Shown here: positions 48,163 to 57,600 of the stretch, one piece after another | Position numbering within the stretch: position 1 is the first letter of the stretch | Layout of the letters: each line of letters starts with the position of its first letter | NCBI RefSeq assembly: GCF_900111685.1 | Contig: NZ_FOHX01000012.1 | Span: 170,254-234,253, forward strand | Direction of reading: 5' to 3' | Source of the DNA: Nonomuraea wenchangensis | Lineage (GTDB): Bacteria; Actinomycetota; Actinomycetes; Streptosporangiales; Streptosporangiaceae | Length of the DNA stretch: 64,000 bases | Notes under the pieces: model-generated | Told to the model about the DNA's origin: nothing | The model's input: only the letters and a program-made list of their open reading frames with translations | Databases searched by the model: none | Position numbers and translations under genes: made by a program

Positions 48163-48380
48163 GATCTGACCGATGCCGAGTGGTCGGTGCTGGACGGGAT
48201 CGGCTATGTGACCCGGTAGGGGATCGAGTGGCGGGCCCTACCGGTCGACTCTCCGCCACATGAAGCGGTGTACGCGTTCTTCCTGCGCTGGTCGCGGCGG
48301 TGGTCTGCCAGAACGGCTGGCCGGAGTGAGCTGCCGACGGCCGACGGCATCGACTCCCAGACCGTCCGCGGACGTTCGGG
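48163..48380 (+). mobile_element. IS5-family transposase remnant
   Basis: Translation gives DLTDAEWSVLDGIGYVTR, a stop, then GIEWRALPVDSPPHEAVYAF, FLRWS and finally ADGIDSQTVRG. This is the DLTDAEW-, WR-LP-D-PP---VY--F-RW- and IDSQ(S/T)V layout of IS5-type transposases. Large internal parts and the remainder of the protein are missing and a stop interrupts the frame, so it is inactive. Its ends were not identified; the 137-bp repeat begins 104 bp to its left. Confidence 0.7.
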
Positions 48381-48494
48381 CGGTGACCACCGGCCTCAAC
48401 CATTCCGCCTGGCATTCTTCCTTCGTCCTCATCCTCGTGCACACCGTGTCCGAAAGGGCGAGAGCATGCATACCGCCCAGATCGCGAGGCCAGC

Positions 48495-51104
48495 TCAGCG
48501 AGGGCGCAGGGCGTACAGGTTGCCGCCGACACCCGTGTAGATCAGGCCGTCCGCAGGGACGGAGGCCGTCACGTACGTGCCGCCGCCGCTGACTAGCGGC
48601 CGGTCCGCACCGGTGGCGGCGTCCAATGCGTGGAGGGTGCCGTCGACGGTGCCCGCGTACACAGTGCCCGCGTGCAGGGCGAGGCCGGACCTGAGTGCCG
48701 CACCTGTCGGGGTGCGCCACAGCACCGTTCCAGAGGTGGCGTCCAGGGCGTGGATCGCGCCGTCGGCGGCCTCCACGTAGACGCGGCGCCGGTCGGCGGC
48801 CAGGGTAGTGCCCGCGTGGCGGACGCCGGTCGGGAAGATCCAGCGCTGCCTGCCGGTACGGGCATCGAGCGCATGCAGAACGCCGTCCGTGCCGCGCACG
48901 TAAACGGCGTCGCCGACGTGCAGCGGAGCGGTGACCGGGGCGGCGCCGAGCGGGACGTTCCACCGTTCCTTGCCGGTCGCGGTGTCCAGGGCGTGGAGGC
49001 GTTCGCCGGCGCCACCCATGTAGACGACCTTTCCGGCCGGGGCGGCCACCGTGTCGTCCCCCGTCTCCACGTGCCATCGCGGGTGTCCGGTGGCTGCGTC
49101 CAGTGCGTAGCCGGCGACGTAGACCAGGCCGCCCGCCGCGACGGGAGCGTCGGTGTGGGACGAGCGCCACAGTTCCCGGCCGGAAGCCGCGTCGAGGGCG
49201 ACGGTACGGCTCCAGGAGCCGTAGAAGACGTGGCCCTCAGCCACGGTGAAGTCCAGCAGCCGCTTCGCCCGCCGCTGCCAGCGCGGCCGGCCCGTTCGGG
49301 CGTCCAAGGCGTAGAGGTTGGCCCCGTCCGCGACGTACACCAGGCCGCCAGCGACCACGAGTGTACGGCCGAGGTACCCGCCGAGCGCCCGGCTCCACCG
49401 CAGGCGGCCGGAGGAGGCGTCCACGGCGTAGACCTGGCTGCCGTCGGCGGTGTAAACGATACCGCCGCGGACCACGGGGTCGGTGTTCACGGATGCGTCG
49501 GCGGGGAAGCTCCAACGCACCTGCGGCAGCGCAGCGGGAGCGCGCCGGGGCAGGTGGTAGCGGGCCAGCAGCTTGTCGCGTACCTGCGGGGTGAGGGCGC
49601 GGAGCGTCTGCCGCGAGGAGGAGGTGAGGCGGACGATGACCGGGCCCACGTTCACGACGGCCTCGGGCGCGCTGCCGGTGCCGGTGGCGGTGGGCCGGAG
49701 GTAGTCGAGCACGTACGGATCCTCCGTCACCGGATCGTGGAACCACTCCCTCTTGATGGGGGCGGTCTCGACGGCGTATAGGCGGCGCGCGTCGGCGGAG
49801 ACCCACTCCACCGACAAGGAGACGACGGGCTCGTCGTCCGTCGGCGGTATCCGGTCGCACTGGACGGGCTTCGGCAGCTTCCGCCCGAAGAGGGCCTGGG
49901 TGGCGGGCCTGGTGATGTAGCCGCCCTCGGCAGGGCGGGGCAGCAGGTCACACGCGTCCGGCCAGGCGTCCGCCGAAACCCCGCTGAGCAGTTCCCGCCC
50001 GTCCGGCACCCCGTAGCCGAGGGTATAGGCGACGACGCTGCCGGCGTCGAGCCGCACGAAGGCCAGGCCGGGAGCCGTACCCACGAGAACGGTGCCGGTG
50101 GAGGGCGCGGAGATCGGCAGTGCGCGCAGTCGTCCGGTGACGGTGTCGAGCGAGGTCAGGAACGCAGGCAGCGGCCACTTTGCCGGGCTCGCCCTCAGGG
50201 CGCCGTCGTGGTCGATCTCGGGGACGCCGCCGATGAACATCGGCTCGCTCCACCGGCCGCCCCGCCCGGGACGCAGCGCCTCCTCCGCGCTGGACAGGCG
50301 GCGGCCGTCGGGCGCGTAGAAGGTCGTGGTGTCGCCGCTCGTGACCTGGGCGTACCCGTCGCCACTTATCGTGATGCCAAACCAGGGCGGCCGCGCGTCC
50401 GAGACCCGGGGCCCAGGCGAGGGCAGCGTACGCGTCCAGCCGGTACGCAGCGTGGCGGGGTCTGCGGCGGAGAGGCGTACCCGGCCGTCCGCGCAGTGGT
50501 CGAGCAGCAGAATCGAGCGGGTGGCGGCGGCGGCCGTCATGTCGCAGCGCCACTCGTGCACGGTTCTGGCCGCGACGGTGCCCTTATGTAGGTTCAGGGA
50601 GACGAAGGCGAAGGGTTCCGACTCCCGTTCAGGGAGCACGAGACCGCGCTCGGTCACCATGACCGGCGGCCCCTGGTAACGTCCAGCCCCCGCCTTGACG
50701 TCCTGCCGCGACAGGGTGACCTGGCGCCGCCACAACAGCGTGCCCGTGTCCGCGTCGTACGCCTGGAGCCGCTGGTCGCCACCTTGCGAGTCCGCGGTGA
50801 GCACAACGACCGTGCCGGCCGCGACCCACGTCCCGGCGATAGGGGCGGCGAAGCCGGACAGGGTGTGGGCGAGCCTGCCGGTGCGGGCCTCGTGCACGCG
50901 TACCGTGTTGTCGGCGGTCGCCATGGCCAGGGCCTGCGTGGAGGCACCGTGGAGCGGGACGTTGAGGTCCCAATTCCAGAGCTCGCCGTCGGCGGGCGCC
51001 GTCCACGCCAGACGCCACCGGACCGGCGCGAGTGTGTCGGTGGCCGCGTCGGCGGCCGTGCCCAGCAGCAACAGCGCCGCCAGTACGGCGGCGGCCCTCA
51101 GCAC
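48495..51104 (-). CDS. Secreted PQQ-type beta-propeller protein
   Basis: The 869-residue product has a signal peptide (RAAAVLAALLLLGTAADAAT) and, in its C-terminal 330 residues, at least seven propeller blades with the pattern (V/L)YALDA-TG-x-RW (e.g. LYALDARTGRPRW, LHALDTATGKERW). A second, more divergent propeller may occupy the N-terminal half (LQAYDADTGTLLWRR). No catalytic PQQ-binding set is evident, so it may be a scaffold or adhesive surface protein. It overlaps the upstream membrane protein gene by 7 bp. Confidence 0.85.
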   Translation of the reverse strand: MLRAAAVLAALLLLGTAADAATDTLAPVRWRLAWTAPADGELWNWDLNVPLHGASTQALAMATADNTVRVHEARTGRLAHTLSGFAAPIAGTWVAAGTVVVLTADSQGGDQRLQAYDADTGTLLWRRQVTLSRQDVKAGAGRYQGPPVMVTERGLVLPERESEPFAFVSLNLHKGTVAARTVHEWRCDMTAAAATRSILLLDHCADGRVRLSAADPATLRTGWTRTLPSPGPRVSDARPPWFGITISGDGYAQVTSGDTTTFYAPDGRRLSSAEEALRPGRGGRWSEPMFIGGVPEIDHDGALRASPAKWPLPAFLTSLDTVTGRLRALPISAPSTGTVLVGTAPGLAFVRLDAGSVVAYTLGYGVPDGRELLSGVSADAWPDACDLLPRPAEGGYITRPATQALFGRKLPKPVQCDRIPPTDDEPVVSLSVEWVSADARRLYAVETAPIKREWFHDPVTEDPYVLDYLRPTATGTGSAPEAVVNVGPVIVRLTSSSRQTLRALTPQVRDKLLARYHLPRRAPAALPQVRWSFPADASVNTDPVVRGGIVYTADGSQVYAVDASSGRLRWSRALGGYLGRTLVVAGGLVYVADGANLYALDARTGRPRWQRRAKRLLDFTVAEGHVFYGSWSRTVALDAASGRELWRSSHTDAPVAAGGLVYVAGYALDAATGHPRWHVETGDDTVAAPAGKVVYMGGAGERLHALDTATGKERWNVPLGAAPVTAPLHVGDAVYVRGTDGVLHALDARTGRQRWIFPTGVRHAGTTLAADRRRVYVEAADGAIHALDATSGTVLWRTPTGAALRSGLALHAGTVYAGTVDGTLHALDAATGADRPLVSGGGTYVTASVPADGLIYTGVGGNLYALRPR

Positions 51105-51949
51105 TTGTCCGCCGTCGTGCAGGCCTGGTCAGGGGGCATCGGTGTCCAGCCACCGTTGCTCGCCTTGCGGTACGCCTTGCGGTAGGAGCTGGCCCGGCCC
51201 GTCAGCCGGAACGGTCCGCTTCCGGGCCCCTTGATGACGATCTGCTCCGACCGCTCCCCTGCCAGCACAGTTGCCACGAGGTCGAACTCGTAGTAGGCGC
51301 CCTCGCCAACGACCGACAGGTCGAGCGTGACCCGTTCTCCCCGTTGGAGGTCGATCTGTTTCTTCCGGAAGTACGGGACGTCCGGCTCCTTCTTCATGGC
51401 GAAGCGAAGGGGACGCCGATCGAGGTCGGCGACCAGCTCGACCGTGCCGGTCTCACCCGCGGTCTCCTCGACAAGGTAGACGGCGTCCGAACGCGGCGCG
51501 CGGAGGAGGATTCGCGGCTCGATGTCGATAACGCGTACGCTGCTGCGGTTTCCGACCAAAACAACGGTGGCAGTCAGGTCGTCGATCGTGGCGACGTGGT
51601 GGCGGGAAAGCATTGCGGCCAGCTCCGCGTCGCTCACGGCCTTGCCCAGCAAGGCTGCCCGGTCCTCGGGGTCGGTCACCGGCTCCCTGAGGGCGAGGTC
51701 ACGCTCGTCGTACTTGACCTCCACGTGACCGACCGTGAGCGGGGGCTCGCCGCCGATGCGGTCGATGGTGTCGGAGCCGCTCGCGGTGTACCAGGCGGTG
51801 AACACCACGCCGATCGCCGCGATGAGCACGGCACTGACAATCCCGGCGATCCAGGTGCGCGCGGCCTTCCATGCCTTGCCCTCACCCTTGTCGTCGGGGC
51901 CGTCATCGGGGTTGTCGTCGCGTTTCCTGCTCCGGCGTGCTCTGGCCAT
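51098..51949 (-). CDS. Single-pass membrane protein coupled to the propeller protein
   Basis: The 283-residue product has a charged cytoplasmic N-terminus (RARRSRKRDDNPDD), one membrane segment (TWIAGIVSAVLIAAIGVVFTAW, about 33-54) and a beta-rich outer domain (LTATVVLVGNRSSVRVIDIE, VTLDLSVVGEGAYYEFDL) with a CTTADKC tail. I do not recognise the outer domain. Overlap with the propeller gene suggests they work together at the cell surface. Confidence 0.75.
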   Translation of the reverse strand: MARARRSRKRDDNPDDGPDDKGEGKAWKAARTWIAGIVSAVLIAAIGVVFTAWYTASGSDTIDRIGGEPPLTVGHVEVKYDERDLALREPVTDPEDRAALLGKAVSDAELAAMLSRHHVATIDDLTATVVLVGNRSSVRVIDIEPRILLRAPRSDAVYLVEETAGETGTVELVADLDRRPLRFAMKKEPDVPYFRKKQIDLQRGERVTLDLSVVGEGAYYEFDLVATVLAGERSEQIVIKGPGSGPFRLTGRASSYRKAYRKASNGGWTPMPPDQACTTADKC

Positions 51950-52071
51950 GGGTGTCCCCCGGGAGGCGCGGACAGTGACCGTGCGCTACCAAGTATGCCC
52001 TGTCCGTCAGTGGGTGGCGGGATTTTACGCGCAGCGCCCGGAGGGTCACGCCTGCTGGCTGTCGTAGTGCT

Positions 52072-52208
52072 TCCGAGAGCCTGCTGACGAATGTCTCTGG
52101 CGAAGGCTCGAGTCAGGACAGGGTCGAGGTGTGGTCGTCATGGGGTTGTTGACCGGTGAACGGGCGCGGGCTCCCGGTAGCTGAGGTGTTGTCTAAGCAG
52201 CTCAGCGG
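52072..52208. repeat. 137-bp direct repeat, copy 2
   Basis: Starts tccgagagcctgctgacgaa and ends ctaagcagctcagcgg, colinear with 47922-48058. Its right end abuts codon 46 of a GNAT acetyltransferase reading frame, whose remaining sequence is not found nearby. This copy keeps the GCTGAG/CTCAGC arms; the long palindrome is degraded. Confidence 0.85.
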
Positions 52209-52346
52209 GCCGAGGTAGGTGTGCACCTCTGGCGAGGCAAGCAGCTCGATGAACGTTGTACGGTCCCCCGCTTCGCGCTCACGGAGCACGAGCCGCTCGG
52301 TCCGGATCAGCTCAGGCGGCCAAGCCACCTGTCCTAGATCTGACAT
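52209..52346 (-). pseudogene. N-terminal GNAT acetyltransferase fragment cut by the repeat
   Basis: The frame starts MSDLGQVAWPPELIRTERLV and continues LREREAGDRTTFIELLASPEVHTYLG, a typical RimJ-type GNAT opening. After 46 codons it runs into the 137-bp repeat and ends shortly in repeat-encoded sequence. A full GNAT domain needs about 150 residues, so this is a truncated gene. Confidence 0.7.
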
Positions 52347-52594
52347 GCGCGCAGGCTAACAATCCTGCAGGACGACGTTGAACGAGGACATGATCCCGTA
52401 GCTCACTGGCGGAGCCATGGGCGCGACCGGGGAACATTCCCGGCTGGGTCTCGACGAGGATGGCGCGGAGGTTCTGGGTGTCGCGCGGGATCCTCGTCGG
52501 CGAGAGAGATGAGGTCTGGCGGCTGATCCGCACCCTGCTCGATCGCCTCGCTGAGTCGCGCAGACGCGGTCGTGAGAGTGTCCGAACCCCACTC

Positions 52595-53995
52595 TCACGA
52601 CGAGTTCCTCGATCGGAGCAGGCGGACGCCCTCGGCCAGTTCGGCCGGACTGGCCGCCGCCGCGAAGCTGAGCCGCAGACAGGCGCCGGCGGGCTCCGCG
52701 GGGAAGAAGCGGTGTCCGGCGTCGACGGTGACACCGCGGGCGCGGGCCGCCTCGGCGACCACGGCGTCGTCGGATCCCGGGGGCAGGCGAACCCACAGGT
52801 GCAGGCCGCCGGCCGGGAGCCGGGTGAGGTGCCATTCGGGGAGGTCCCTGGCGAGGCTGCCGGCCAGCAGGGCACATCGTTCGTACAGGGAGGTCGAGAG
52901 GGCCTGCAGGTGACGGTTCCACGCAGGGGCGCTCAGCAGTTCGACGGCGGCTTCCTGGAGGGGGCGGGCGATGAAGAAGTCGTCCACGTAGCGCATGCCC
53001 TGCAGCCTGCGCATCACCGGCCCGCGGGCGGCGACGGCGCCGATGCGCAGGCTGGGCGAGGCGGGTTTGGTGAGCGAGGTGAGGTGGATCACCGTGCCGT
53101 GGCGGTCTTCGGCGATCAGCGGTGGGGGCACGGGGCGGCCGTGACCGAGGTGACGGGCGAAATCGTCCTCGATGAGGAAGGCGCCCGCCGCGTGAGCGAC
53201 GTCGTTGATCTGGGCGCGTCGTTCGGGCGCCAGAACCGTCCCGGTGGGGTTGTGGAAGGTGGGCTGGCAGTACAGCAGCCGGGCGCCGGTCATGGCGAAG
53301 GCGTCGGCGAGCAGGTCGAGGCGGACGCCTTGGTCGTCCATGGGGACCGGGACCGGCCGCAGCCCGGCGGCCCGGGCCGCGGTCAGGGCGCCTGGGTAGG
53401 TGGGTGACTCCATCAGGACGGGGCTGCCGGGCGCGACGATCGCCCGGAACAGCATGGACAGCGCGCTCTGGCCACCACCGGTGATCAGCACGTCCTGCGG
53501 GGTGAGGCCGGTGCCGATCTGCCGGGCGAAGATCGTCCTCAGGGATTCCAGACCGGCGCTCGGCGCGCGATGCCAGGCATCGGGCCGCCGGGCCGCCCGG
53601 GCCAGGGCGGCGCTCAGGGCTCGTACGGGCTGGAGGGATTCGTGCAGGTAGCCGCCCGACATGGCGATCCCTTGAGCCGGGAGGTACTGCGCGGCTTCGA
53701 GGGCGTTGGCCGTGTCGTAGTCCCGTCCGGCCAGCGCGACCGCCTGCCAGGAGGTGTCGGCGGCCTCGTCGCCGGGCCCGCGGCGGCGCGGCGCGACGAA
53801 GGTGCCGGAGCCGGGTCTGGTCACCACCAGCCCTTCGGTGGCCAGCGTCGCGATGGCGCGCGAGACCGTCCCGGGACCGACACGGTGTCTCTCGGTCAGC
53901 TCGCGGCTGCTGGGCAGCCGATCGCCGGGAGCCAGCTCAGCCACCAGCATTCGCAGGCTCGCCGCCAATTCGCCAGAAGTGCTACCCTCGTTCAT
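52595..53995 (-). CDS. MocR-type (GntR/aminotransferase) regulator
   Basis: The 466-residue product has an N-terminal GntR winged helix (LAPGDRLPSSRELTERHRVG, GTVSRAIATLATEGLV) and a class I aminotransferase-like domain with CQPTFHNPTG, Asp277 in LIEDDFARHL and the PLP lysine Lys310 in HLTSLTK. MocR proteins sense PLP or amino compounds and activate divergent genes. A perfect 13-bp inverted repeat covers the divergent starts with the class V aminotransferase gene. ATG 53995 lies inside this region. Confidence 0.9.
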   Translation of the reverse strand: MNEGSTSGELAASLRMLVAELAPGDRLPSSRELTERHRVGPGTVSRAIATLATEGLVVTRPGSGTFVAPRRRGPGDEAADTSWQAVALAGRDYDTANALEAAQYLPAQGIAMSGGYLHESLQPVRALSAALARAARRPDAWHRAPSAGLESLRTIFARQIGTGLTPQDVLITGGGQSALSMLFRAIVAPGSPVLMESPTYPGALTAARAAGLRPVPVPMDDQGVRLDLLADAFAMTGARLLYCQPTFHNPTGTVLAPERRAQINDVAHAAGAFLIEDDFARHLGHGRPVPPPLIAEDRHGTVIHLTSLTKPASPSLRIGAVAARGPVMRRLQGMRYVDDFFIARPLQEAAVELLSAPAWNRHLQALSTSLYERCALLAGSLARDLPEWHLTRLPAGGLHLWVRLPPGSDDAVVAEAARARGVTVDAGHRFFPAEPAGACLRLSFAAAASPAELAEGVRLLRSRNSS

Positions 53996-54018
53996 GAGAG
54001 GCAACGGTAGCACTTCTG
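53974..54018. promoter_or_regulatory. 13-bp inverted repeat, MocR operator
   Basis: CAGAAGTGCTACC (53974-53986) and GGTAGCACTTCTG (54006-54018) are perfect inverted copies with a 19-bp centre containing both divergent start codons. The arms fall within the first codons of both genes, so transcripts may be leaderless or the true starts lie further in. Confidence 0.75.
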
Positions 54019-55214
54019 TCCTGAGTCGAGAATCACTACTGGCCCTGCGGGCCGACACGCCGGGCGTCGCGAACGTCGTGCACTTCAACAACGCCGGCTG
54101 CGGCCTCGCGCCGGCACCCGTGCTGACCGCGATGCTCGACCACCTGCGGCTGGAAGCGCAGATCGGTGGTTACGAGGCGGCGGCCGCCCGGGCCGACCAG
54201 GTGCGGGGCTTCTACGACGAACTGGCCGCCCTGATCAACTGCGGCCCCGGCAACATCGCCTTCGCCAGCAGCGCCACCCACGCCTACACCACGGCGCTGT
54301 CGGCGATCCCCTTCCAGCGGGGCGACGTGGTTCTGACCACCCGCAACGACTTCATCTCCAACCAGATCGCCTTCCTGTCACTGCGCAAGCGATTCGGCGT
54401 GCGCGTGGTCCACGCGCCCGACACCCCGGAGGGCGGAGTGGACGTGGACGCCATGGCCGCGCTCATGCGCGAGCACCGGCCCCGACTGGTCGCCGCCACC
54501 CACATCCCCACCAACTCAGGGCTCGTCCAGCCGGTCGCCGAGATCGGCCGGCACTGCCGCGAGCTCGACCTGCTCTACCTTGTCGACGCCTGCCAGTCGC
54601 TCGGCCAGTACCCGATCGACGTCGACGAGATCGGCTGCGACCTGCTCACCTCCACCTGCCGCAAGTTCCTGCGCGGCCCACGCGGCACGGGCTTCCTCTA
54701 CGTCGCCGACCGCGTCCTGCGCGCCGGATACGAGCCGCTGTTCATCGACATGTACGGCGCACGCTGGGTGGCGCAGGACCGCTACCAGCCGGTGGAGACG
54801 GCCGCGCGCTTCGAGGACTGGGAGTTCCCCTACGCCGCGCTGCTCGGATGCGCCGAGGCCGCGCGCTACGCCCGGAGCGTCGGCCTCGACGCCATCGCCG
54901 ACCGCGCCCCCGCGCTGGCCGCACGGCTGCGCCGGTCGCTGGCCGAGGTGCCCGGGGTGCGCGTGCTCGACCGAGGCACCGAGCTGGGCGCTCTGGTGAC
55001 GTTCGCCATCGACGGCTGGGAGGCCCAGCCGTTCAAGGCCGCCATGGACGCCCGGAAGATCAACTCGGCGCTCAGCTTCCGCGAGTTCGCCCAGTACGAC
55101 TTTGGCGACAAGGATGTGGACTGGTGCCTGCGCCTGTCGCCGCACTACTACAACACCGAGGACGAGGTCGACGAGGTCGCCGCCGCCGTGGCGGAGCTCT
55201 CGAAGGCGCGGTGA
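53994..55214 (+). CDS. Class V aminotransferase-fold PLP enzyme
   Basis: The 406-residue product has VVHFNNAGCGLAPAPVL near the start, ASSATHAYTTALS, the PLP-contacting Asp198 in YLVDACQSLGQ and the Schiff-base Lys224 in TSTCRKFLRGPRGTGFLYV. The family includes cysteine desulfurases, selenocysteine lyases and isopenicillin N epimerase-like enzymes; substrate is undetermined. The start at 53994 overlaps the MocR start on the other strand. The MocR regulator is its obvious controller. Confidence 0.85.
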   Translation: MRGNGSTSVLSRESLLALRADTPGVANVVHFNNAGCGLAPAPVLTAMLDHLRLEAQIGGYEAAAARADQVRGFYDELAALINCGPGNIAFASSATHAYTTALSAIPFQRGDVVLTTRNDFISNQIAFLSLRKRFGVRVVHAPDTPEGGVDVDAMAALMREHRPRLVAATHIPTNSGLVQPVAEIGRHCRELDLLYLVDACQSLGQYPIDVDEIGCDLLTSTCRKFLRGPRGTGFLYVADRVLRAGYEPLFIDMYGARWVAQDRYQPVETAARFEDWEFPYAALLGCAEAARYARSVGLDAIADRAPALAARLRRSLAEVPGVRVLDRGTELGALVTFAIDGWEAQPFKAAMDARKINSALSFREFAQYDFGDKDVDWCLRLSPHYYNTEDEVDEVAAAVAELSKAR

Positions 55215-55271
55215 CCACTGGCCGAGCAGCGCCATGCGCGTCGCGGCGTCCTGCAAGCCGACCCGCCCGGC

Positions 55272-56036
55272 CTACTTGCCGTGCGGGTCGGCGGCGTTGA
55301 GCGTGCTGACCACCTGGTCGTAGTCGCCGCGGGCCTCGCCGTAGCGCAGGAACTTCACCCGTTCGACCAGGATCTCCTTCGCGTCCGGCTGAGCCTCGAT
55401 CAGCCCGACCGCCTCCGCCACGTACGCGTCGAGCGGCATGGCGTGTTCGTTGTCCTCGTGCCCCGGCAGCAGCGCGGTGCGGACGGACGGCGGCACGAGC
55501 TCCACGACCTTCACCGACGTGCCCGCGAACTGCAGCCGGATCGACTCGCTGAGCATGTGGATCGCCGCCTTCGAGGCGTTGTAGCTCGGCGTGGCCTTGA
55601 GCGGCGCGAACGCCAGGCCCGAGGAGACCGTCATGATCGTGGCGTCCGGCCGCTCGCGCAGGTGCTCGACGAACGCGGCGATGAGCCTGATCGGGCCGAG
55701 CACGTTCGTGATGACCGTCTCCTCGGCGGAGTCGAGGAACGACGCGGGATCACGCCAGTCCTCGACGCGCATCACGCCGGCCATCGTCACCAGGACGTTG
55801 AGGTCCGGATGCGCGGCGAGCACCCGCTTGGCGGCGTCCGCGATGCTCCCCGGGTCAGTGGTGTCGATCTGGACGGTGTGGATGCCGGGATGCTCGGCCG
55901 CGATCCGTTCGAGCAGTTCGGCGCGCCGGCCGCCGACGATGACGGTGTTCCCCCTGGCCCGCAGCTCAAGGGCGAGCGCGAGACCGATGCCGCTGGTGGA
56001 GCCGGGGATGAAGATGGTGTTTCCGGAGATGTGCAT
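55272..56036 (-). CDS. Short-chain dehydrogenase/reductase (DltE-like)
   Basis: The 254-residue product has IFIPGSTSGIGLALALELRA (cofactor glycine motif), VLVTMAGVM, a catalytic Ser in IMTVSSGLAF and YNASK with the catalytic Tyr and Lys. ATG 56036 is chosen from the start of the Rossmann strand. It is divergent from an XRE/MmyB regulator, a common actinobacterial pairing in which the regulator controls the oxidoreductase. No substrate is indicated. Confidence 0.87.
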   Translation of the reverse strand: MHISGNTIFIPGSTSGIGLALALELRARGNTVIVGGRRAELLERIAAEHPGIHTVQIDTTDPGSIADAAKRVLAAHPDLNVLVTMAGVMRVEDWRDPASFLDSAEETVITNVLGPIRLIAAFVEHLRERPDATIMTVSSGLAFAPLKATPSYNASKAAIHMLSESIRLQFAGTSVKVVELVPPSVRTALLPGHEDNEHAMPLDAYVAEAVGLIEAQPDAKEILVERVKFLRYGEARGDYDQVVSTLNAADPHGK

Positions 56037-56130
56037 GTACCGATCGTTGCCGAACCGTCGAGGCGCATGCAGAGATGGCTCATCGGGGGATCGGCGATCC
56101 CTGCCTCGCCCGACGACCGCGCACCATAAT

Positions 56131-56145
56131 CGGTCATATGGACCG
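56131..56145. promoter_or_regulatory. CGGTC-ATATG-GACCG dyad over the XRE start codon
   Basis: The inverted repeat CGGTCATATGGACCG spans the ATG at 56138. It could be the operator used by the XRE regulator for itself and the divergent SDR gene. The short arms make it tentative. Confidence 0.45.
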
Positions 56146-56986
56146 TGCAGCACTGGCCGACTTCCTGCGCCGCCGCCGCGAGGCGCTCCAGCCCGGGGAC
56201 GTCGGCCTTCCCGAGGGCGCGCGCCGGCGAGCCCCCGGGCTGCGGCGCGAGGAGGTCGCCTCCCTCGCCGTCATGTCGACCGACTACTACACGAGGCTTG
56301 AGCAGCGGCGCGGCCCCCAGCCCAGCGAGCAGATGCTCGCCTCCCTCGCCCGCGCGCTGCGGCTGACCACCGACGAGCGCGACTACCTCTACCGGGTCGC
56401 CGGGCACAACGCGCCCGTGTCGCTGTCCGGCTCGACGCACGTCGCGCCCGCGCTGCTGCGGGTGCTCGACCGGCTCGACGACACCCCGGCGCTCGTCCTG
56501 TCCGACCTGGCCGAGACCCTGGTCCAGAACAGACTGGCCGCCGCCCTGTTCGGCGACGCCTCCAAGCACACCGGCCTCGCGCGCAGCGCGATCTACCGCT
56601 GGTTCACCGACCCCTCGGAGCGCACGCTCTACCCCGAGGCCGACCGCGACCGGCAGAGCCGGGCCCAGGTCGCGAACCTGCGCGTCGCGTACGGCCTGCG
56701 CGGAGCCCGGTCGCGCGCCGGTGAGCTCGTACGCGTCCTCGGCAAGGCGAGCGAGGAGTTCGCCGAGCTCTGGGCACGGCACGAGGTCGTCCGGCGGTTC
56801 GAGGACCACAAGACGCTCGTCCATCCCGAGGTCGGGGCGATCGAGCTGGACTGCCAGGCGCTGTTCACCGAGGACCAGTCCCAGACGCTGCTCGTGCTCA
56901 CCGCCACGCCGCGCACCGAGGACTTCGAGAAGCTGCGACTGCTCGCCGTACTCGGCCACGGCCCCTTCGCGCAAGCGGAGCGCTGA
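56138..56986 (+). CDS. XRE family regulator with MmyB-like ligand-binding domain
   Basis: The 282-residue product begins MDRAALADFLRRRREALQPG and has an XRE HTH (GLRREEVASLAVMSTDYYTRLEQRRG), followed by the C-terminal domain starting LDRLDDTPALVLSDLAETLVQNR that is typical of MmyB-like transcriptional regulators binding lipophilic ligands. ATG 56138 sits in a small dyad. The divergent SDR gene is the likely target. Confidence 0.9.
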   Translation: MDRAALADFLRRRREALQPGDVGLPEGARRRAPGLRREEVASLAVMSTDYYTRLEQRRGPQPSEQMLASLARALRLTTDERDYLYRVAGHNAPVSLSGSTHVAPALLRVLDRLDDTPALVLSDLAETLVQNRLAAALFGDASKHTGLARSAIYRWFTDPSERTLYPEADRDRQSRAQVANLRVAYGLRGARSRAGELVRVLGKASEEFAELWARHEVVRRFEDHKTLVHPEVGAIELDCQALFTEDQSQTLLVLTATPRTEDFEKLRLLAVLGHGPFAQAER

Positions 56987-57093
56987 GCCCCATACCCGTC
57001 ACCGGGTCGGGCGGGTGCCGCTCGCTCCGGCTCGGCTTGATCTGATCGAGGATCGGCCGGTTCGGACCCGTGAGCTTCGGAAGGGGCCAGAAT

Positions 57094-57516
57094 ATGCCGA
57101 TGACGATCTCCACTGACGACTCCGGTCGGGTCCGGATCGTGACGGCCGTTCTTCGCGACGGCGATCGGGTGTTGCTGTGTCACCGCAGCGCCGGACGCCG
57201 TTGGTATCCCGACGTGTGGGACCTGCCGGGCGGTCATGTCGAGGAGGGGGAGGATCCGAAGGAGAGCCTTGTACGCGAGCTTCGGGAGGAGTTGGGAATC
57301 ACGGCATCGCAGCCGTCCGGCCCGCCGATGCACGAGATCGGGACCGCGACGTTCGACATGCAGATCTGGTTGGTCGACAGGTGGACGGGAACACCCGTCA
57401 ACGCCGAGCCGGAGGAGCATGACGCTGTGGCGTGGTTCGAGACGTCCGACCTTGCCGGCCTGCGTCTCGCCCATGAGTCGTACCTCTCGATGCTCACCGC
57501 CGTGCTTGTCACGTGA
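57094..57516 (+). CDS. Nudix hydrolase
   Basis: The 140-residue product contains the Nudix box GGHVEEGEDPKESLVRELRE followed by ELGI, matching Gx5Ex7REUxEExGU, with metal-binding glutamates. The preceding strand VRIVTAVLRDGDRVLLCHRS is the usual entry. Substrate could be a nucleoside diphosphate derivative and cannot be specified. AAGGGGCC lies eight bases upstream of the ATG at 57094. Confidence 0.9.
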   Translation: MPMTISTDDSGRVRIVTAVLRDGDRVLLCHRSAGRRWYPDVWDLPGGHVEEGEDPKESLVRELREELGITASQPSGPPMHEIGTATFDMQIWLVDRWTGTPVNAEPEEHDAVAWFETSDLAGLRLAHESYLSMLTAVLVT

Positions 57517-57600
57517 CGTCGCTCCGGAAGCCGGAGGAATCACAGCGAGATGCCCCGGAGAGCGAGAGCCGCTCCGCTTGCCCCAGTACTGTGGCTTCGC

